Notes: generated by a model from the sequence alone, not told the origin. DNA of 64,000 nucleotides from Vibrio penaeicida (GCF_030689305.1 NZ_JAUYVM010000014.1:62001-126000); one strand, 5' to 3'. Counted from the stretch's first letter, positions 53,994 through 63,591 are shown. Program-made: numbers and translations.

Positions 53994-54148
53994 CCTCAAT
54001 ACTGTCCAAGTAAAGTCTCGACGTTTCTGCGTCGCACACCGCTATTTTAGTTTTGCGCCAACCTTAGATTTTTAAATCTATTGGCGTCGCTGATCGATCT
54101 TTTCGTTCAGCATTCATGAACCTGAACTCAGGTTATTGAGGAATCGCT

Positions 54149-55972
54149 ATGTCATCTTCACGTACTCGCGCAAAAGCGCCAGAGCGTTTAAACCACTATT
54201 CCGTCTGGAAATACGTGGTGCTTTTCACTGCCATTGTCTTACTTGCGTTAAGCGCACTCCCATCATGGTACGGCGACAAGCCTGCTCTATTGATTGAGCA
54301 AACCCATAACGAGCTGTCTCTTGATACAGTTGCTCGGCAGCTTAAGCAGCACAATATTGATGTAAGAGAAGTCACGCAACGTGACACTCAGTTAACTATT
54401 TTATTTGAAAACGAACATGACCAAACCCAAGCAAAGAATTTATTAAAGCCCTTATTGAGTAAAGAATCTCAACTCACATTGGCGTACCAGTCGGTTGCAC
54501 CTGCTTGGCTTTCTGAACTTGGATTTGCGCCCGTCGACCTTGGATTAGATCTGCGAGGTGGTGTTCAATTCTTGCTTAAAGTCGATGTTGATACTGCCCT
54601 AGCTGAAAAGCAGCAAGCGCTGGTCGATGAAATAAAAACCACGGCAAGAAAGCTGCACATTCGAGGCATTCAAGTTCACGCGTCGAGTGAAAAAGGTGTC
54701 ACATTCAAAACTCGCAACGATAACGCGACAACCCAGCTCAGTGAACAGCTTCGCGATGCTTTTCCTCAGTGGCAGCAAAACCACGACTTAAACAGTGTCA
54801 CCTTATCTCTTCCGAAAAAAGAATGGCTCGATTTCAAAGAGATAACCCTAAAACAAAACTTAACGATTCTACGATCTCGTATCGAGGAATTGGGTATAAC
54901 GGAAGCGTCGGTTCAGCGCCAAGGGGATAATTATATTCGAATTGAACTGCCTGGAATTCAAGATCCTTCTCAAGCCAAAAGCGTGATTGGCGCAACGGCG
55001 AGTTTGGCATTCCACGAAGTGCAATCCGAAACGTCCGTTGGAAGAATCATTAACGCTAAGGAAGAAAATGGTAACAACGTAAGGCTGGTCGCGAAGCCAG
55101 TTGTGCAAGGGGAACACATCACGGATGCGCGCGCAGGGCTCGATGAAATGGGCCGCTCAGTAGTGAACATTTCGCTCGATCTTGCTGGCGGGAACCAAAT
55201 CAGCGATTTTTCTGCCACTCACGTGGGTAAACCGATGGCAACGCTGTTTAGCGAATACATCACAGACAAACAAGGCAATTTAACTAAGAAAGATACCGTC
55301 ATCAGCATCGCGACGATTCAAAGCCAGCTTGGTACTCGTTTTCAAATAACCGGTGCGGGCACCACACAAGAAGCACAGGAATTAGCCTTACTTTTGAGGG
55401 CAGGTTCTTTAACCGCGCCTGTCACAATTGTGGAAGAGCAATCCATTGGCGCGACATTAGGCGCTGAAAATATCGAGAACGGATTTGCCGCTCTTGCACT
55501 GGGTATGAGTTTAACCTTGGCGTTCATGGCGTTCTGGTACCGGCGGCTTGGCTGGGTAGCCAACGTTGCGTTGCTCTGCAATATGGTGTGTTTACTTGGT
55601 CTGATTGCTCTGATTCCGGGTGCCGTTTTAACGTTACCGGGCATTGCTGGGCTAGTGTTAACGGTCGGTATGGCAGTAGATACAAACGTACTAATCTTCG
55701 AACGCATAAAAGACAAACTCAGTGAAGGAAGAAGCTTTGCTCAATCTATCCATCTTGGGTTCAACAGTGCCGTTAGCACGATAATGGATGCCAACATTAC
55801 CACGTTAATCACAGCAGTCGTTTTGTACTCAATAGGTAATGGTCCGGTTCAAGGTTTCGCGTTAACACTTGGTTTAGGCATTCTAACCAGTATGTTTACC
55901 GGCATCTTTTTGTCTCGTTCCATCATCAATATGATTTGGGGGCAAGATGCCCGCCAAAACGTCAGAGTTTAG
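54149..55972 (+). CDS. secD: Protein-export membrane protein SecD (second copy type)
   Basis: A 607-residue RND-type subunit of the SecDF translocation motor. It starts with a membrane segment (~22-42), then a large periplasmic part with the P1 motif DLGLDLRGGVQFLLKVD (~127-143) and LRSRIEELGITEASVQRQG. The C-terminal five membrane segments follow, with GMAVDTNVLIFERIKD in TM4 bearing the proton/sodium-coupling Asp. SecDF uses the ion gradient to pull proteins out at the periplasmic side. Together with SecF it forms one unit (9-bp gap). No yajC or tgt is upstream, unlike the classical secDF operon. Confidence 0.95.
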   Translation: MSSSRTRAKAPERLNHYSVWKYVVLFTAIVLLALSALPSWYGDKPALLIEQTHNELSLDTVARQLKQHNIDVREVTQRDTQLTILFENEHDQTQAKNLLKPLLSKESQLTLAYQSVAPAWLSELGFAPVDLGLDLRGGVQFLLKVDVDTALAEKQQALVDEIKTTARKLHIRGIQVHASSEKGVTFKTRNDNATTQLSEQLRDAFPQWQQNHDLNSVTLSLPKKEWLDFKEITLKQNLTILRSRIEELGITEASVQRQGDNYIRIELPGIQDPSQAKSVIGATASLAFHEVQSETSVGRIINAKEENGNNVRLVAKPVVQGEHITDARAGLDEMGRSVVNISLDLAGGNQISDFSATHVGKPMATLFSEYITDKQGNLTKKDTVISIATIQSQLGTRFQITGAGTTQEAQELALLLRAGSLTAPVTIVEEQSIGATLGAENIENGFAALALGMSLTLAFMAFWYRRLGWVANVALLCNMVCLLGLIALIPGAVLTLPGIAGLVLTVGMAVDTNVLIFERIKDKLSEGRSFAQSIHLGFNSAVSTIMDANITTLITAVVLYSIGNGPVQGFALTLGLGILTSMFTGIFLSRSIINMIWGQDARQNVRV

Positions 55973-55981
55973 GAGCGCATC

Positions 55982-56875
55982 ATGAATCTGAATAAAAACA
56001 TGACAAACATTCGTCGCTGGACGGGGCTATTTTCATTGGTATTGGTCATTCTATCGGTGGGGCTCATTGCCGCTCGCGGTTTGAACTTAGGTTTGGATTT
56101 TACTGGCGGTATGGTGAGCGAATTTAGAGTATCCCCTACCCTTAGCCAACAAGACTTAAACAACGCACTTAGCCCTGTGGTGGGTGACACGCTCTCGATG
56201 GTCAAAAGTGGAGAAGAAGGTCGATGGACCTTGCGCTACTCGGCAGAGAGCCAAGCGTCTATTGAGCAAGTGAATCAATCGCTGGTTCAACTCGACAACC
56301 ACGCTGAGATCATCAGCAGTAGCATGATAGGTGCACAGGTTGGAGATGAATTGTTCGATCAAGGTGGCATGGCGATTTTCATCAGCATGCTGTGCATTAT
56401 GGCGTATCTGTGTTTTCGATTTGAATGGCGTTTAGCCAGCGGGGCGCTCTTCGCTCTATTTCACGATGTGATTGTGGTTTTAGGCTTCTTTGCACTGACA
56501 CAGCAGGAATTCAACCTCACGGTTTTCGCAGCAATTTTAGCGATTTTGGGGTATTCATTGAATGATTCGATCATCATCGCCGACCGCATTCGCGAACAAA
56601 TACTCGTGAAAACAAATTGGTCCACCAGCGACGTTATCAACTCCGCCGTAGCCAGCACCTTCTCGCGTACTATGGTAACGTCTGGCACAACGCTTGTGAC
56701 AGTTGGGTCACTTTGGCTGATGGGCGGTTCCCCACTTCAAGGATTCGCCAGCGCCATGTTCATCGGTATTGTATCGGGCACTTGGTCGTCCATTTCCATC
56801 GCCACTGTGTTTCCGGAAATGTGCGAGTTAAAAGCCAAGCATTACATTCCGGCAGAGATGGATACCAACCCTTAA
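55982..56875 (+). CDS. secF: Protein-export membrane protein SecF
   Basis: A 297-residue partner of SecD with six membrane segments. It has the first-loop motif LGLDFTGGMVSEFRV (~33-47) and the coupled TM motif GYSLNDSIIIADRIRE (~187-202), where the Asp pairs with that of SecD. It ends without a SecD fusion, so the two subunits are separate. It begins 9 bp after secD. The 3' flank is followed by a weak tandem-repeat-like stretch and a terminator shared with the PTS gene. Confidence 0.95.
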   Translation: MNLNKNMTNIRRWTGLFSLVLVILSVGLIAARGLNLGLDFTGGMVSEFRVSPTLSQQDLNNALSPVVGDTLSMVKSGEEGRWTLRYSAESQASIEQVNQSLVQLDNHAEIISSSMIGAQVGDELFDQGGMAIFISMLCIMAYLCFRFEWRLASGALFALFHDVIVVLGFFALTQQEFNLTVFAAILAILGYSLNDSIIIADRIREQILVKTNWSTSDVINSAVASTFSRTMVTSGTTLVTVGSLWLMGGSPLQGFASAMFIGIVSGTWSSISIATVFPEMCELKAKHYIPAEMDTNP

Positions 56876-56954
56876 GAGTCTGTTTAATTTGCTCTTTATG
56901 GTAAACGCTTTTTAATAAAAGGGTTCTAAAGAATAAAGGCTTTCTAACAAAAAA

Positions 56955-56975
56955 TGCCCCGTGGCAAACGGGGCA
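56955..56975. terminator. Terminator between secF and the PTS gene
   Basis: TGCCCCGT (56955-56962) pairs with ACGGGGCA (56968-56975). On the reverse strand it is followed by seven T residues, so it serves mainly the PTS gene. Confidence 0.85.
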
Positions 56976-57010
56976 CTGAACAATTTAAAGGGAGGGGGAG
57001 AGTGACTGGC

Positions 57011-58540
57011 TCAATTCACTCGATTGATTCGTTCAGCAATAAACTGGGCTTTTGCCCCAAATATAACTTGTACACCATTGGAACCAACGTTAATCACACC
57101 CATTGCACCAATGTCTTCCAAGCCTTTGGCGTTTACAAGTTTGGTATCCACCACTTCAAGACGAAGACGGGTAATACACGCACTTACAGACGTCAGGTTT
57201 TCTTTGCCACCAAGGAAGTCCAATGTCAGCTTAGTCAGCTGTTCGTCGGTTAAATCTAATTCTTCTTTCGCCTCTTCGCTTCTGCCCGGAGTTTGCAGAT
57301 TGAATTTGCGAATAGTGAATCGGAAAACCACGTAATAAAGCGCGGCCATTGGCACACCAACCAACACCGCCGCAAAGTAGTTCGTCTCGAACCCGTTCAT
57401 GGCAGGCATAATGCCAAGTGTAATGTAATCAATAAATCCAGCCGAGAAAGACTTGGCTAAGTGAGCATCCAGCAAGTACATAAACATGTACGCGAAGCCC
57501 GTACAAAGTGCGTTGAACAAATACAGCAACGGCGAAATAAAGATAAACGCAAACTCAACCGGCTCTGTAATTCCGGTTAGGAAACAAGTAAGGGCTGCTG
57601 AAAATAGGATACCTGCAGCGTATTTTCTCTGGCTGGTTTTGGCTTCGTGGTACATGGCTAAACAGGCAGCGGGCAATGCAAAAAGCATAAGTGGGAATTC
57701 ACCCTGCATGAATTTGCCTGCGCCTTGATACGTGGCAGAATCAAAATCCTTCACACCATCCGCCAGCATTTTAAACCAGATAGCCTGATCACCATTGACG
57801 ATTTGCCCAGCTTCCGTTGTGAATTCACCAAACGTAAACCAGAAAGACGGATACCAAATGTGGTGTAAGCCTAATGGGATCAGCGCGCGCTCTGTGAATC
57901 CAAAAATGAAGGTAGAAAGCGCTTGGTTATCACCGTTAACAACACTCGACAAACCGTCAATCCCACTTTGAACATGCATCCACACGTTAGGCAGCAATAG
58001 CCCAAGTACAAACGCTGCCAAAGCCGTCACAATAGGGACAAATCGCTTACCAGAAAAGAAGCCTAAAAATGCGGGTAATTGAATTGCATGGAATCGGTTA
58101 TACATGGACGCAGCGAGAATACCCGCTATCAAACCGCCGAATACCCCCATTTGTAAGCTAGGGATGCCCAATACCAGAGCGTACGCTCCGCCTTCGAGTG
58201 CCATTTCTTGGGTCACGCCCGCACTCACACCAATAGTCATGTTCATCACCAGCATCGCGACAACTGCCGCCAGACCCGCAATACCCGACTCTTTTGAAAG
58301 CCCAACCGCGGCCCCAACGGCAAACAACAATGGCAAGTTGCTGAAAATGACATCCCCAGCGCCAACCATGAGTGGAATGCCAAGCTTGTCACCGAATGCA
58401 AGCAATAAACCTGCGGCTGGCAAAATAGAAATTGGGAGCATCAACGCGCGCCCAACAGTAGAAAGTTTTGATACACCCTTCATGAGATACGCAAAGGGGG
58501 ATGAGCCTTTATTAGGCTTCATCGCAGCTTCAGTTGTCAT
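57011..58540 (-). CDS. ptsG: PTS system glucose-type EIIBC permease
   Basis: A 509-residue sugar phosphotransferase permease. The EIIC part (~18-390) has about ten membrane segments and starts VSKLSTVGRALMLPISILPAAGLL, characteristic of the glucose/N-acetylglucosamine family, with the GITEPVEFAFIF motif around the sugar-binding Glu. The EIIB domain (~430-509) has the phosphorylated Cys in SACITRLRLEV. There is no EIIA domain, so it relies on the shared Crr EIIA. Glucose is the most likely substrate; the family also covers other hexoses. AAGGAAC precedes the ATG. A 7-bp tandem repeat lies upstream. Confidence 0.9.
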   Translation of the reverse strand: MTTEAAMKPNKGSSPFAYLMKGVSKLSTVGRALMLPISILPAAGLLLAFGDKLGIPLMVGAGDVIFSNLPLLFAVGAAVGLSKESGIAGLAAVVAMLVMNMTIGVSAGVTQEMALEGGAYALVLGIPSLQMGVFGGLIAGILAASMYNRFHAIQLPAFLGFFSGKRFVPIVTALAAFVLGLLLPNVWMHVQSGIDGLSSVVNGDNQALSTFIFGFTERALIPLGLHHIWYPSFWFTFGEFTTEAGQIVNGDQAIWFKMLADGVKDFDSATYQGAGKFMQGEFPLMLFALPAACLAMYHEAKTSQRKYAAGILFSAALTCFLTGITEPVEFAFIFISPLLYLFNALCTGFAYMFMYLLDAHLAKSFSAGFIDYITLGIMPAMNGFETNYFAAVLVGVPMAALYYVVFRFTIRKFNLQTPGRSEEAKEELDLTDEQLTKLTLDFLGGKENLTSVSACITRLRLEVVDTKLVNAKGLEDIGAMGVINVGSNGVQVIFGAKAQFIAERINRVN

Positions 58541-58586
58541 GGTTGTTCCTTATAGTTCTGACCGATAAAACGGGTTATCGATAGAT

Positions 58587-58619
58587 ATTGGTTATTGGTT
58601 ATTGGTTATTGGTTATTGG
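58587..58619. repeat. Seven-bp tandem repeat upstream of the PTS gene
   Basis: Four exact copies of ATTGGTT and a partial fifth (58587-58619), in the promoter/leader region, 47 bp upstream of the PTS start. Perfect short repeats like this change copy number by slippage. Confidence 0.85.
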
Positions 58620-58718
58620 AGATAATGTTCAAGAGCTACTTTACGAATCTGAAGAATTATTGAAGTAGAGAATTGTTAGTACTTTGTAAATAGACACTTA
58701 CAAATAACGCTCACCAAC

Positions 58719-58747
58719 CTTGCATCTCTGGGTCACTAGGGATATAT
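58719..58747. repeat. Degenerate terminal relic of the palindromic element
   Basis: TTGCATCTCTGGGTCACTAGGGATATA resembles the right terminus of copy B (AGCATCTTGGGGTTACTTGGGTATA) with scattered changes. No internal part of the element remains. It lies 44 bp upstream of the LysR-type gene. Confidence 0.4.
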
Positions 58748-58790
58748 CTTAAGGGCATTAATGCAGCAAAAAACGGGCAAGGAACGCGTA

Positions 58791-59687
58791 ATGAATTTCA
58801 AGCGTATTGAGACATTTGTGTTGGTGGCAACTCTCGGTAGTTTTCGTAAAGCAGCGGAACAACAGTTCACCACCCAACCAGCAATTTCGACCCGAATTGC
58901 GGGACTGGAAGAAGAGTTGGGCGTAAAGCTGTTCGACAGAGACGCTTCTCCCGTTGTTCTCACAGCCCAAGGTAAAGACCTATTACCTTATGCTGAAAAA
59001 ATGCTGTATATGGCGGAACAAATGCACAAACGTGCCGACATCAGCCGATTACTTTCAGGGACACTGCGTTTGGGAGTTTCTGAAACCATTGCGCATACTT
59101 GGCTAACCGATTTTCTCAAAGTACTTCATCATGAGCTGCCTAACCTTGATGTCGATATGACGGTTGATGTCACGGGAAACTTGAAGAATAGCTTACTTGA
59201 TCGGTCACTGGATTTGGCTTTTTTAATGGGGCCGGTTCCCGAACCTGGGATCACAAATCACGACCTTTGCCAATTTCCATTGGTATGGGTGGCGAGCACC
59301 GACCTACCTTTGCCAGATAAAACTTTATCGCTGGAAGAAATGGTTCAATACCCGATCATTACATACGCTCGCAACACGCAACCCTTTTCCGAGATCAGTG
59401 AAAAGTTCATGCAGATAGATGGGCTCCCCGCGCGTTTTTTCTCGTCCAGTTCACTGTCTGCCTGCCTGAAGCTCACCCAAGATCAAATTGGCATTTCCAC
59501 TTTGCCACTGGCGACAGTCTCGTCCGATATTAAACGCGGGATACTCAAAAAACTGGATGCTCACTGGGAACCCTCTGCTTTAGCCTTTACCGCTTCGTAT
59601 CCTTCGGTTGCATTTAACAGTGCGGCTGAACTTGCCGCAGAGATTGCGGTGAAAGTGGCAGAGAACTTTGAACAGGGCGATAAATAA
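58791..59687 (+). CDS. LysR-family transcriptional regulator of the 5-oxoproline locus
   Basis: A 298-residue regulator. The N-terminal winged helix-turn-helix begins FKRIETFVLVATLGSFRKAA and has TTQPAISTRIAGLEEELGVKLFDR, the LysR signature. The C-terminal substrate-binding domain (~92-295) senses an unknown ligand. The ATG at 58791 is chosen for its AAGGAA site 6 bp upstream; the in-frame ATG at 58761 adds ten residues not typical for the family. It is on the same strand as the D-glutamate-cyclase-like, TRAP and pxpA genes, so it is the likely regulator of that locus. Confidence 0.9.
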   Translation: MNFKRIETFVLVATLGSFRKAAEQQFTTQPAISTRIAGLEEELGVKLFDRDASPVVLTAQGKDLLPYAEKMLYMAEQMHKRADISRLLSGTLRLGVSETIAHTWLTDFLKVLHHELPNLDVDMTVDVTGNLKNSLLDRSLDLAFLMGPVPEPGITNHDLCQFPLVWVASTDLPLPDKTLSLEEMVQYPIITYARNTQPFSEISEKFMQIDGLPARFFSSSSLSACLKLTQDQIGISTLPLATVSSDIKRGILKKLDAHWEPSALAFTASYPSVAFNSAAELAAEIAVKVAENFEQGDK

Positions 59688-59783
59688 AATTTATACCAGT
59701 AAGTAAAAAACCATAATTGGACTTTATGCACTTACAAAGCAACACTTGCGTTACATTTCTTTAACAATGGACTGCTTTGCGAA

Positions 59784-60605
59784 ATGCCAAACACATATTC
59801 TAAGCCTTCAGCCTATAAGACTCAGTTACTTACTCAAGCCTCTGAAGTAAGAAAAAAAATCCGACTTGGAAAATTCAACCAGCCAACCAGTGGTGTCGCC
59901 TCTGGGCTGGTTCAAGGCAATATCGTGATACTGCCGCAAGAGTGGGCAAACGACTTTTTACGGTTTTGCCAAAACAATCCTGCTGCTTGCCCGTTAATTG
60001 CCGTTTCTCAGCCCGGGCATCCTCTGTTGTCCGATCTTGGTGAAGACATCGACATAAGAACGGATGTGCCAGAGTTCAAGGTATTTCGACACGGGGAACA
60101 CGCAGAAACCGTTACCGACATTAACAGCCTTTGGCAGTCAGATTTTGTCACGTTTGTACTCGGATGCTCATTTTCATTCGAAGATGCACTTGAGCGCGCT
60201 GGGCTTACAGTGAGAAACATCGAATCCCAAACCAATGTTTCTATGTACAAAACCAATATTCAAACCACGCCAAGTGGTCGGTTTCACGGCAATATGGTGG
60301 TGTCCATGCGCCCATTTGTGGCATCAGATGCGATCCGCGCTATCCAAGTCACCTCTCGCTTGCCTAAAGCACACGGCGCCCCTGTTCACATTGGCGACCC
60401 AGCCCTCATAGGGATCGAAGACCTATCGCAACCTGACTTTGGCGATGCCGTTGACGTACACCAACACGAACTTCCTATTTTTTGGGCCTGTGGCGTAACA
60501 CCGCAAGTGGCGATCGCCAATGCAAAACCCCCCATTGCGATCACCCATGTACCCGGAAAAATGCTCATCACAGATTGCCTAAACGATGAACTGGCAGTGC
60601 TGTAG
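59784..60605 (+). CDS. DUF1445 putative hydro-lyase / D-glutamate cyclase-like protein
   Basis: A 273-residue protein of the DUF1445 family, the bacterial relatives of mammalian D-glutamate cyclase (DGLUCY), which turns D-glutamate into 5-oxo-D-proline and back. Recognisable parts are GLVQGNIVILPQEWANDFLRF, then PEFKVFRHGE, FVTFVLGCSFSFEDALERAG, VSMYKTNIQT, VVSMRPFVASDAIRA and ITHVPGKMLITDC. The same gene often sits beside 5-oxoprolinase genes, as here: TRAP transporter and pxpA follow on the same strand. Confidence 0.9.
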   Translation: MPNTYSKPSAYKTQLLTQASEVRKKIRLGKFNQPTSGVASGLVQGNIVILPQEWANDFLRFCQNNPAACPLIAVSQPGHPLLSDLGEDIDIRTDVPEFKVFRHGEHAETVTDINSLWQSDFVTFVLGCSFSFEDALERAGLTVRNIESQTNVSMYKTNIQTTPSGRFHGNMVVSMRPFVASDAIRAIQVTSRLPKAHGAPVHIGDPALIGIEDLSQPDFGDAVDVHQHELPIFWACGVTPQVAIANAKPPIAITHVPGKMLITDCLNDELAVL

Positions 60606-60660
60606 CTGATCAGCTATTACTTAAGCTACTAATTAAGCGATATAAATGGAGATTAACATC

Positions 60661-61632
60661 ATGAAATGGATAGCAAAAACCGCAGCCACGTTACTTATCA
60701 GTGGATTAGCCGCTCACAATGCGATTGCCGCTAAGTGGCACATGCCAACACCTTACGGGGATGGTCACTTACCTACTCAAATCGCTTATCAGTTTGCGAA
60801 AGACATCAAAAGCTATACCGATGGTGACGTCGATATCACGGTGTATTCTGGTGCCTCTTTGATGAAACACCCTGAGATTCCACGCGCAGTGCGCACTGGC
60901 CAAGTTCAGCTTGGGGAAGTGTTCATCGGAATCATGGGAAACACGCACCCAATCTTTAAACACGACAACATTCCTTTCCTTGCGACCAATTACGACCAAG
61001 CCAAGAAGCTATGGTTAGCCGCTAAACCAGAAGTTGAAAAGCAACTCAGCAAAGAAGGGTTGATGCTTCTGTACACCGTGCCGTGGCCAGCACAAAGCCT
61101 TTACACGAAGAAACCCGTTCAATCGTTAGCCGATCTACAAGGCAGTAAGATGCGCGCCTACAGCCCATCCACATCGCGCCTTGCTGATTTAATGAATACC
61201 ACACCGACTACTGTTCAGTTACCGGACATTCCGCAAGCATTCAGCACCGGTATTATTGATGCGATGATCACCTCTCCATCAACAGGCGCAAATGGGCAAG
61301 CATGGGATTATCTAAGCCACTTCACAGAAGTAAAAGCATGGATTCCTAAAAACTTCGTTGTTGTAAACAAGCGTGCGTTCAAACGCCTAGATAAAGACAC
61401 CCAGAAGAGCATTCTGACGGCGGCTGAAAAAGCAGAAACATCTGCATGGGATCTCGTTGTAGAGCGAGAAGCTCGTGATACAGCCATCCTTGCAGACAAC
61501 GGTATCAAAGTAACGCAACCATCAGAGAAATTGCTGTCTGAGCTGAAAGAGATTGGCGTCACCATGACGAAAGAATGGCAGCAAGAAGCGCCTTCAGAAG
61601 TAAAAACGGTGCTAGACAGATATAACCAATAA
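60661..61632 (+). CDS. dctP: TRAP transporter solute-binding protein (DctP family)
   Basis: A 323-residue periplasmic binding protein. A signal peptide (~1-23, ending AHNAIAA) precedes a DctP fold: WHMPTPYGDGHLPTQIAYQF, GAHIQ-like RTGQVQLGEVFIG, then SKMRAYSPSTSRLADLMN, which includes the conserved Arg that binds carboxylates. The ligand is probably 5-oxoproline (pyroglutamate), inferred from the neighbouring D-glutamate-cyclase-like and pxpA genes. The ATG at 60661 follows a GGAG site. It is first in the TRAP set and followed by a hairpin. Confidence 0.9.
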   Translation: MKWIAKTAATLLISGLAAHNAIAAKWHMPTPYGDGHLPTQIAYQFAKDIKSYTDGDVDITVYSGASLMKHPEIPRAVRTGQVQLGEVFIGIMGNTHPIFKHDNIPFLATNYDQAKKLWLAAKPEVEKQLSKEGLMLLYTVPWPAQSLYTKKPVQSLADLQGSKMRAYSPSTSRLADLMNTTPTTVQLPDIPQAFSTGIIDAMITSPSTGANGQAWDYLSHFTEVKAWIPKNFVVVNKRAFKRLDKDTQKSILTAAEKAETSAWDLVVEREARDTAILADNGIKVTQPSEKLLSELKEIGVTMTKEWQQEAPSEVKTVLDRYNQ

Positions 61633-61643
61633 TACATTACCTT

Positions 61644-61666
61644 AAGGCTCTGTTTTCAGGGCCTTT
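61644..61666 (+). terminator. Hairpin between dctP and dctQ
   Basis: AAGGCTCTG (61644-61652) pairs with CAGGGCCTT (61657-61665) with one G-T wobble, and TTCTTT follows. It may partly terminate or stabilise dctP mRNA, giving more binding protein than permease. Confidence 0.65.
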
Positions 61667-61722
61667 CTTTGAACTAGGGTCTGTAGACCTAATACTTCGA
61701 AGTATTGCTGTGGGGTTTTTCA

Positions 61723-62229
61723 GTGAATACGTTTAAACACACTCTTTATATGCTGTCTGGCTACTCATCTGGGTTGTGCATCGTTCTAATGATGCTAATC
61801 ATTTTGGCTCAGGTTGTGGGTCGCTTTTTTGGGTTTATTGTGCCGTCAGCCGAAGATTTTTCCGGCTACGCTTTGGCGGCATCCACTTTTTTTGGGCTTG
61901 CATACGCATTTCGGGAAGGTGGACACATTCGCGTTACGTTGGTGATTCAACGTTTACCTGAACGCGTTCAACACTATCAAGAAACGTTCATCCTTATTTT
62001 TGCTTTTCTCTTGGTGACTTTTATGAGCTTTTACTGCGCCCATATGGTGTGGGAATCCTACGATTTTGAAGAAGTCACCCATGGCTACATTCCGATTCCG
62101 TTGTGGATACCGCAAGTGCCTGTTGCACTTGGCATGTTTGGTCTTAATTTGGCTGTTCTCGATAACCTCATTTTGACATTGAAAGGGCAAGCGCCAACTT
62201 ACAAAGCCCACGAAGGCGAGACGGAGTAA
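61723..62229 (+). CDS. dctQ: TRAP transporter small permease (DctQ)
   Basis: A 168-residue membrane subunit with four predicted segments and the DctQ family pattern: IVPSAEDFSGYALAASTFFGLAYAFREGGHIRV. It pairs with the large permease to carry solute by sodium symport. I use GTG at 61723, which has GGGG 6 bp before it; a TTG at 61705 would add six residues. The gap to dctM is 12 bp. Confidence 0.88.
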   Translation: MNTFKHTLYMLSGYSSGLCIVLMMLIILAQVVGRFFGFIVPSAEDFSGYALAASTFFGLAYAFREGGHIRVTLVIQRLPERVQHYQETFILIFAFLLVTFMSFYCAHMVWESYDFEEVTHGYIPIPLWIPQVPVALGMFGLNLAVLDNLILTLKGQAPTYKAHEGETE

Positions 62230-62241
62230 GGAAAAGCACTC

Positions 62242-63549
62242 ATGGATATTTCTGTTATTTCTATTATCTTAGCGCTCACCATGATCCTAATGCTCGCGGC
62301 TGGGATATGGGTGTCGCTTGCCTTAATTGGCGTTGGTGTTCTCGGTTTGTACATGACGGGGAATGAACAAATCGGCTTGTTGTTCGCTACCTCAAGTTGG
62401 GGTGGAAGCACCAGTTGGTCACTCACGGCATTGCCGATGTTTATTTGGATGGGGGAGCTGCTGTTTAGAACTCGCCTGTCTGAAGATCTCTTTAAAGGGC
62501 TTGCCCCGTGGTTAAGTGGTTTTCCAGGTAAGCTCTTACACGTTAACGTACTGAGCTGTGGTATTTTTGCTGCGGTATCGGGGTCATCAGCCGCGACAGC
62601 GGCAACCATTGGGCGTATGACACTGCCGGAACTCAAAGCCCAAGGTTACAGCGAAAAAATGGCCATTGGCACGCTTGCGGGTTCTGGCACTTTGGGCTTA
62701 CTTATCCCACCTTCTATCATTTTGATCGTTTATGGTGTGGCCGCAGAAGTGTCTATTGGTCGGCTTTTCATCGCTGGAGCCCTACCCGGACTTATGCTGG
62801 TGTTGATGTTTATGGGTTACACCGCAGTATGGGCGCTACTCAATAAAGACGGGCTCCCTACACACAGCAAAGAAAGCGTGTCTTTCACCGTTAAATTGGC
62901 GGCGCTGAAAAAGCTCCTGCCTATCGTGAGCCTTATCTTGTTCGTGCTCGGCTCAATATACGGTGGACTAACGACACCAACCGAAGCGGCTGCACTGGGT
63001 GTCTTCGGCGCACTCATTCTGGCGTGGACGACGGGTTCTTTATCGCTGAACAACTTCCTTGATAGCTTGCTCGGTGCGGTAAAAAGTTCCTGTATGATTG
63101 GGCTGATTCTGGTTGGCGCGCACTTTCTGACACTGGCAATGGGCTTTTTGGGTATTCCTCGCGCACTGGCTGAATGGATAGCGACGTTTACTCTGTCTCC
63201 GTTTGAATTACTAATCTACCTAACGGTGCTGTTCGTTATTCTAGGGTGTTTTTTGGATGGCATCTCTGTTGTTGTGTTAACCGTCGCAGTTGTCATGCCA
63301 ATGGTGCAACAAGCTGGCATCGACTTGTTGTGGTTTGGTATATTCATTGTATTGGTTGTCGAAATGTCACAAATTACCCCGCCAGTTGGGTTTAACTTAT
63401 TTGTCATTCAGGCACTCACAGGTAAAGACATACTCTATGTGGCTCGCGCTGCGCTGCCCTTTTTCCTATTGATTTTAGTTGGTTTGGTAATGATCACCGT
63501 ATTCCCAGAAATCGTGACTTACTTACCCACCACCATGACACAAAGATAA
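62242..63549 (+). CDS. dctM: TRAP transporter large permease (DctM)
   Basis: A 435-residue membrane subunit with about twelve segments. It is the translocating part of the TRAP system; it contains SGSSAATAATIGRMTLPELKAQGY and GSGTLGLLIPPSIILIVYGV near the first half and QITPPVGFNLFVIQAL near the end, all hallmark DctM motifs. Third in the TRAP set, with 42 bp to pxpA. Confidence 0.94.
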   Translation: MDISVISIILALTMILMLAAGIWVSLALIGVGVLGLYMTGNEQIGLLFATSSWGGSTSWSLTALPMFIWMGELLFRTRLSEDLFKGLAPWLSGFPGKLLHVNVLSCGIFAAVSGSSAATAATIGRMTLPELKAQGYSEKMAIGTLAGSGTLGLLIPPSIILIVYGVAAEVSIGRLFIAGALPGLMLVLMFMGYTAVWALLNKDGLPTHSKESVSFTVKLAALKKLLPIVSLILFVLGSIYGGLTTPTEAAALGVFGALILAWTTGSLSLNNFLDSLLGAVKSSCMIGLILVGAHFLTLAMGFLGIPRALAEWIATFTLSPFELLIYLTVLFVILGCFLDGISVVVLTVAVVMPMVQQAGIDLLWFGIFIVLVVEMSQITPPVGFNLFVIQALTGKDILYVARAALPFFLLILVGLVMITVFPEIVTYLPTTMTQR

Positions 63550-63591
63550 TCGAATCTGCGTTTTTAAAAGACATCGTTTAAGAGACAAAAC

